Of a stretch of 32,574 nucleotides of DNA, positions 28,877-32,574 are shown one piece after another. The first letter of the stretch is position 1. Every line of letters begins with the position of its first letter. Source of the stretch: Omnitrophica bacterium RIFCSPLOWO2_01_FULL_45_10b (lineage in GTDB: Bacteria; Omnitrophota; Omnitrophia; Omnitrophales; Danuiimicrobiaceae). The translations under genes and the position numbers were made by a program. Under the pieces are notes generated by a model. The model was not told the DNA's origin, did no database searches, and worked only from the letters and a program-made list of their open reading frames with translations. The stretch covers positions 21,198 through 53,771 of the forward strand of contig MHFM01000011.1 in the NCBI GenBank assembly GCA_001804205.1, in the 5' to 3' direction.

Positions 28877-30117
28877 AATTTTTTAGATGGTTTTATCCCG
28901 GAATTGGGATCAAGCGATGGGTTATTTTGGCTGCATTTGGCCTGGGTTGCATGGTGGTGGTCGGGCTTTCCGCAGTCAAAACTATGTCTCAGCATAGTGT
29001 TCTGCTGGCAAGTTTCGCCACAGCATTTTTGATCTTTGGCATTTTTCTGGTGTATACGGCTCTTAAAAATATTGTCCGGATTTTTGTTCGAGCTTTAATG
29101 CCGGCGCCATCTGAAGATTTAGCCAATCTCGTTTATCAAAGTAGAAAAAGGAATTTTTTGGCCCGCGGGCCAAGGGTTGTTGTAATTGGAGGCGGAACCG
29201 GCTTAAGTGTTCTTTTGCAAGGAATTAAGGCCTATACCAATAATATTACCGCTGTTGTGACGGTGACCGATACGGGCGGAAGTTCAGGGCGCCTCCGTGA
29301 CGAACTGGATATTCTTCCACCTGGCGATATTCGGAACTGTCTTGTTGCCTTGGCAGATGCTGAACCTCTCATTCGGGATTTGTTTCAATATCGTTTTGAG
29401 GAAGGACAAGGGTTGAAAGGGCACAGTTTCGGAAATTTGTTTATCACCGCTCTTTCCATGGTGACAGGCGATTTTGAAAAGGCGATTCGTGAGTCGAGTA
29501 AGGTTCTGGCCATCCGAGGGCGAGTTCTTCCTTCCACTTTAGATAAGGTAACCTTGGTAGGTGAATTTGCGGATGGCACTGTTGAGGAAGGGGAAACCAA
29601 AATTACCGATGCCAGGAAGCCATTGAAACGTATTTTGCTTCGCCCGGCCAATTGCCGCGCGACAGAGGAAACAATTGAGGCCATTCAAAATGCAGATCTA
29701 ATTGTCATGGGTCCCGGTAGTCTTTATACGAGCATCCTACCCAATCTTTTGATTAAGGATATTTTGAACGCCGTTTTGGAATGCGACGCTTATAAGGTTC
29801 TTATTATTAATGCAATGACGCAGCCTGGAGAAACTGAAGGATATACGGCCTATGACCATCTTCGTGTGCTGGTTAGCCATACGGATCCGCATATTGTTGA
29901 TGCTTGTTTTGTCAGCACTCAATTGATTCCTGCAGAAATTTTAGAACGGTATCGTAAGACCCATTCACATCCTGTTGAAGTGGATGCCGCAAAGATTCGA
30001 GAGCAAGGCTGTGAAGTAATTGACGGCGAAATTCTTAGGATCGATACTCAAGTGCGGCATGACTCTGCAAAACTGGCAAAACGAATTATCGATCAATATT
30101 TTGAAGTGCTTCGATAA
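28873..30117 (+). CDS. yvcK: YvcK/CofD-like gluconeogenesis factor with N-terminal transmembrane anchor
   Basis: Two N-terminal hydrophobic segments, then RVVVIGGGTGLSVLLQGIKAYTNNITAVVTVTDTGGSSGRLRDELDILPPGDIRNCLVALADAEPLIRDLFQYRF...VMGPGSLYTSILPNLLI. Confidence 0.94.
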   Translation: MKFFRWFYPGIGIKRWVILAAFGLGCMVVVGLSAVKTMSQHSVLLASFATAFLIFGIFLVYTALKNIVRIFVRALMPAPSEDLANLVYQSRKRNFLARGPRVVVIGGGTGLSVLLQGIKAYTNNITAVVTVTDTGGSSGRLRDELDILPPGDIRNCLVALADAEPLIRDLFQYRFEEGQGLKGHSFGNLFITALSMVTGDFEKAIRESSKVLAIRGRVLPSTLDKVTLVGEFADGTVEEGETKITDARKPLKRILLRPANCRATEETIEAIQNADLIVMGPGSLYTSILPNLLIKDILNAVLECDAYKVLIINAMTQPGETEGYTAYDHLRVLVSHTDPHIVDACFVSTQLIPAEILERYRKTHSHPVEVDAAKIREQGCEVIDGEILRIDTQVRHDSAKLAKRIIDQYFEVLR

Positions 30118-30130
30118 ATCATACCATTTC

Positions 30131-30424
30131 ATGGAATCAGAAAAAGTTGTTGAGAAAAGAGTGGTCATTCAAAATAAACTAGGGTTGCATGCGCGGCCTG
30201 CAGCTCTATTTGTCCGTACGGCCAACCGATTTAAAAGCGAGATTACAATTCTAAAGGGCAAACATAAGGTCAATGGAAAATCCATTATGGGTTTGATGAT
30301 GCTTGCTGCGGCTCCGGGAAGCCATCTAATCATTCGGATCGTGGGCCCTGATGCGGAACGCGCCATGGAAGAAATTGAAAAATTAATCGACCAAAATTTT
30401 GGCGAAGAAGCAAGCGAGACTTAA
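30131..30424 (+). CDS. ptsH: Phosphocarrier protein HPr
   Basis: VVIQNKLGLHARPAALFVRTANRFKSEI (His15 site), KHKVNGKSIMGLMMLAA (Ser46 site). ORF opens at 30020; ATG 30131 preferred. Confidence 0.95.
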   Translation: MESEKVVEKRVVIQNKLGLHARPAALFVRTANRFKSEITILKGKHKVNGKSIMGLMMLAAAPGSHLIIRIVGPDAERAMEEIEKLIDQNFGEEASET

Positions 30425-30425
30425 T

Positions 30426-32174
30426 TTGGAAACACTTCACGGAATCCCCGTTTCACCAGGCGTTGCCATTGGGAAAGCCCTCATTTTGCATAGTGAGGAC
30501 TCTTTTATCGTTTCAAAAACGGAAATCCGGCCGGATGAAATCCCAAAGGAAATTGTGCGATTTGAAGAGTCACTTACCAAAACACGATCCGAACTTTTTG
30601 GTATTCGGAAGAAAATTGCCCAGGACATCGGTCATGAACATTCCGATATTTTTAGCGCTCATTTGCTCATTCTGGAAGACCGCACCCTGATTGAAGATGT
30701 TTTTTCTAAGATTAAAAACGAAAATGTACCGGCAGAATATGCTTTTTCAGTTGTCATTCAGCGTTATTTTCACGCCTTCGCGCAGATTGACGATGAATAC
30801 CTGAAGGAACGCGTGGCCGACATTAAAGATGTGGCCCGCCGCATCATGCAAAATTTGCGCGGCGAGAAAAAAGATTCATTAATGCATCTTAAGGATGAAG
30901 TGATCGTTGTGTCCCACGATTTATCTCCTTCCGAAACTGCCATGATGGATCGCGAGCACGTCATTGCTTTCGCTACCGATATTGGCGGCCCAACTTCTCA
31001 CACGGCCATCATGGCCCGTTCTATGGAAATTCCCGCTGTGGTAGGGCTTGACCGGATCAGCAAAGAAGTTTCCAACGGCGACATGATGATCATTGATGGT
31101 AATCGTGGGATCGTTGTGATTGACCCTGATCCGTTGACGATTGATCGCTACGGCCGCGAAGAACGCCGCTTCGTTGAGCTTGTTACAGAGCTTGATAAAT
31201 TAAAAACACTTCCCGCCGAAACCTTAGATGGCTATAAACTTCAGTTGGTTGCGAATATTGAATTTCCTGACGAAATTCCATCCGTGATTGCACATGGCGC
31301 GGAAGGGATTGGGCTTTACCGGTCTGAATATTTTTATATGAATCGCACCGACCTTCCTTTGGAACAAGAGCAATTTGAGGCCTATCGCAATGTGGCCGAG
31401 CAATTGGCCCCGAAACCCGTTGTGATTCGTACGTTGGATTTAGGAGGCGATAAGTTTTTATCGTCTCTGGATATTCCGCAAGAAATGAATCCCTTTATGG
31501 GATGGCGCGCCATCCGTTTTTGCCTGGCACGAGTCGATATTTTTAAAGCTCAGCTGCGCGCGATTCTTCGAGCAAGCGTTTATGGCAATTTAAAGCTCAT
31601 GTATCCCATGATTTCCAATGTAGTTGAATTAAGACAAGCAAATCAAGTATTGGAAGAAGCGAAAAAAGAATTGCGTGAAGCCAAAATCCCTTTTGACGAA
31701 AAAATTCAGGTAGGGGCTATGATTGAAATCCCATCTGCCGTTTTAATCAGCGATATTCTGGCCCACGAAGTTGAGTTTTTTTCGATTGGTACTAATGATT
31801 TAATTCAATATTCACTCGCCGTGGATCGGGTGAATGAGAAAATCGCTTATCTGTACGAACCGACTCATCCAGCAATCCTTAGATTAATTCGGCACACGAT
31901 TGATAATGCTAAAAAGGCCAAGATTTGGATCGGCGTTTGCGGAGAAATGGGGGGAGACCCCGCCATGGCCCTTCTTTTATTAGGACTTGGGATTAATCAA
32001 TTAAGCATGAGCGCTTTTGCGCTTCCCAAGGTGAAAAGGGCCATTCGCGCCGTGACGTTTAAACAAGCCCAAGAAATTGCCTCACGCGCTTTGGAATTTA
32101 CAACAGGTGAGGAAATTAAGCGCTTTGCCGAAGCAAAACTTAAAGCCGTTACCCCTGAACTTTTCGAGGAATAA
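30426..32174 (+). CDS. ptsI: Phosphoenolpyruvate-protein phosphotransferase (Enzyme I)
   Basis: LHGIPVSPGVAIGKAL, ATDIGGPTSHTAIMARSMEIPAVVGL, GIGLYRSEYFYMNR, FFSIGTNDLIQYSLAVDRVNEKIAYLYEPTHPAILRLI, GVCGEMGGDP. ORF opens at 30399; TTG 30426 is a plausible start just after the ptsH stop. Confidence 0.97.
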   Translation: METLHGIPVSPGVAIGKALILHSEDSFIVSKTEIRPDEIPKEIVRFEESLTKTRSELFGIRKKIAQDIGHEHSDIFSAHLLILEDRTLIEDVFSKIKNENVPAEYAFSVVIQRYFHAFAQIDDEYLKERVADIKDVARRIMQNLRGEKKDSLMHLKDEVIVVSHDLSPSETAMMDREHVIAFATDIGGPTSHTAIMARSMEIPAVVGLDRISKEVSNGDMMIIDGNRGIVVIDPDPLTIDRYGREERRFVELVTELDKLKTLPAETLDGYKLQLVANIEFPDEIPSVIAHGAEGIGLYRSEYFYMNRTDLPLEQEQFEAYRNVAEQLAPKPVVIRTLDLGGDKFLSSLDIPQEMNPFMGWRAIRFCLARVDIFKAQLRAILRASVYGNLKLMYPMISNVVELRQANQVLEEAKKELREAKIPFDEKIQVGAMIEIPSAVLISDILAHEVEFFSIGTNDLIQYSLAVDRVNEKIAYLYEPTHPAILRLIRHTIDNAKKAKIWIGVCGEMGGDPAMALLLLGLGINQLSMSAFALPKVKRAIRAVTFKQAQEIASRALEFTTGEEIKRFAEAKLKAVTPELFEE

Positions 32175-32177
32175 AAA

Positions 32178-32574
32178 ATGAATCTTTTGGACCAAAAAGA
32201 AGCTATCGAGCGCGTCGACCGGCAGAATATGAGGAAGTTAATTCACGACTTTTCCGCTCAAATGAGACAAGCTGAAGAAATTGGTACCGCTCTTCATATT
32301 GATCCCGCGCTTGGAACAGGCTTATCAAAAATTGTTTTTTCAGGCTTGGGCGGTTCTGCCATTGGAGCCGATTTCATTCGGTCTTACCTAGCTTATGATT
32401 TTCCGATTCCTATTTTTGTCAATCGCCACTATCAGCTTCCTGAATTTGTGGACAAAACCACACTTCTTGTTGCCAGTAGCTATTCAGGAGATACGGAAGA
32501 AACACTTTCTGCGCTGAAAGACGGAATGAAGCGGGGCGCTCGTATTTTGGCCATTACTTCCGGCGGAGAACTTA
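32178..32574 (+). CDS. Bifunctional phosphoglucose/phosphomannose isomerase, N-terminal part (truncated by window edge)
   Basis: Not in the ORF track because it has no stop in the window. ATG 32178: MNLLDQKEAIERVDRQNMRKLIHDFSAQMRQAEEIG...KIVFSGLGGSAIGADFIRSYL...VNRHYQLPEFVDKTTLLVASSYSGDTEETLSALKDGMKRGARILAITSGGEL (SIS domain, GLGGSAIG, SYSGDTEET). Confidence 0.9.
   Translation, partial: MNLLDQKEAIERVDRQNMRKLIHDFSAQMRQAEEIGTALHIDPALGTGLSKIVFSGLGGSAIGADFIRSYLAYDFPIPIFVNRHYQLPEFVDKTTLLVASSYSGDTEETLSALKDGMKRGARILAITSGGEL

Overview
The window is a dense, gapless stretch of chromosome from a Gram-negative (LPS-making) bacterium. Every supported gene is on the + strand, and many junctions overlap (ATGA or TAATG). 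Left part: 3' end of aroB, a 35-aa membrane smORF, dprA, an RDD protein, a polytopic membrane protein, a promoter plus hairpin-rich intergenic region, thiS-like, topA and xerC-type recombinase. Middle: an LPS/Kdo/heptose block with waaA(kdtA), lpxK, an LpxL-type acyltransferase fused to an ELM1-like domain, a GT4-GT9 fusion, four more GT9 heptosyltransferase-like genes, a DUF3108-like lipoprotein, a polysaccharide deacetylase, hldA-type kinase, kdsB, pyrG, kdsA, kdsD, a second LpxL-type acyltransferase, a probable LptC-LptA fusion and lptB. Right part: a regulatory-PTS block with EIIA(Ntr-like), hprK, membrane-anchored YvcK, HPr and ptsI, then the 5' end of a bifunctional phosphoglucose/phosphomannose isomerase that is missing from the supplied ORF track. 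I see no CRISPR array, tRNA, rRNA, transposase or classical defense system. The most interesting items are the four-hairpin array behind a near-consensus promoter (about 3456-3662), the acyltransferase-ELM1 fusion, the GT4-GT9 fusion, the odd lpxK 3' end open in two frames, and the hybrid lptB-ptsN-hprK-yvcK-hpr-ptsI layout. The organism could be an uncultured lineage such as Omnitrophota, but this is a guess from gene content and cannot be confirmed here.
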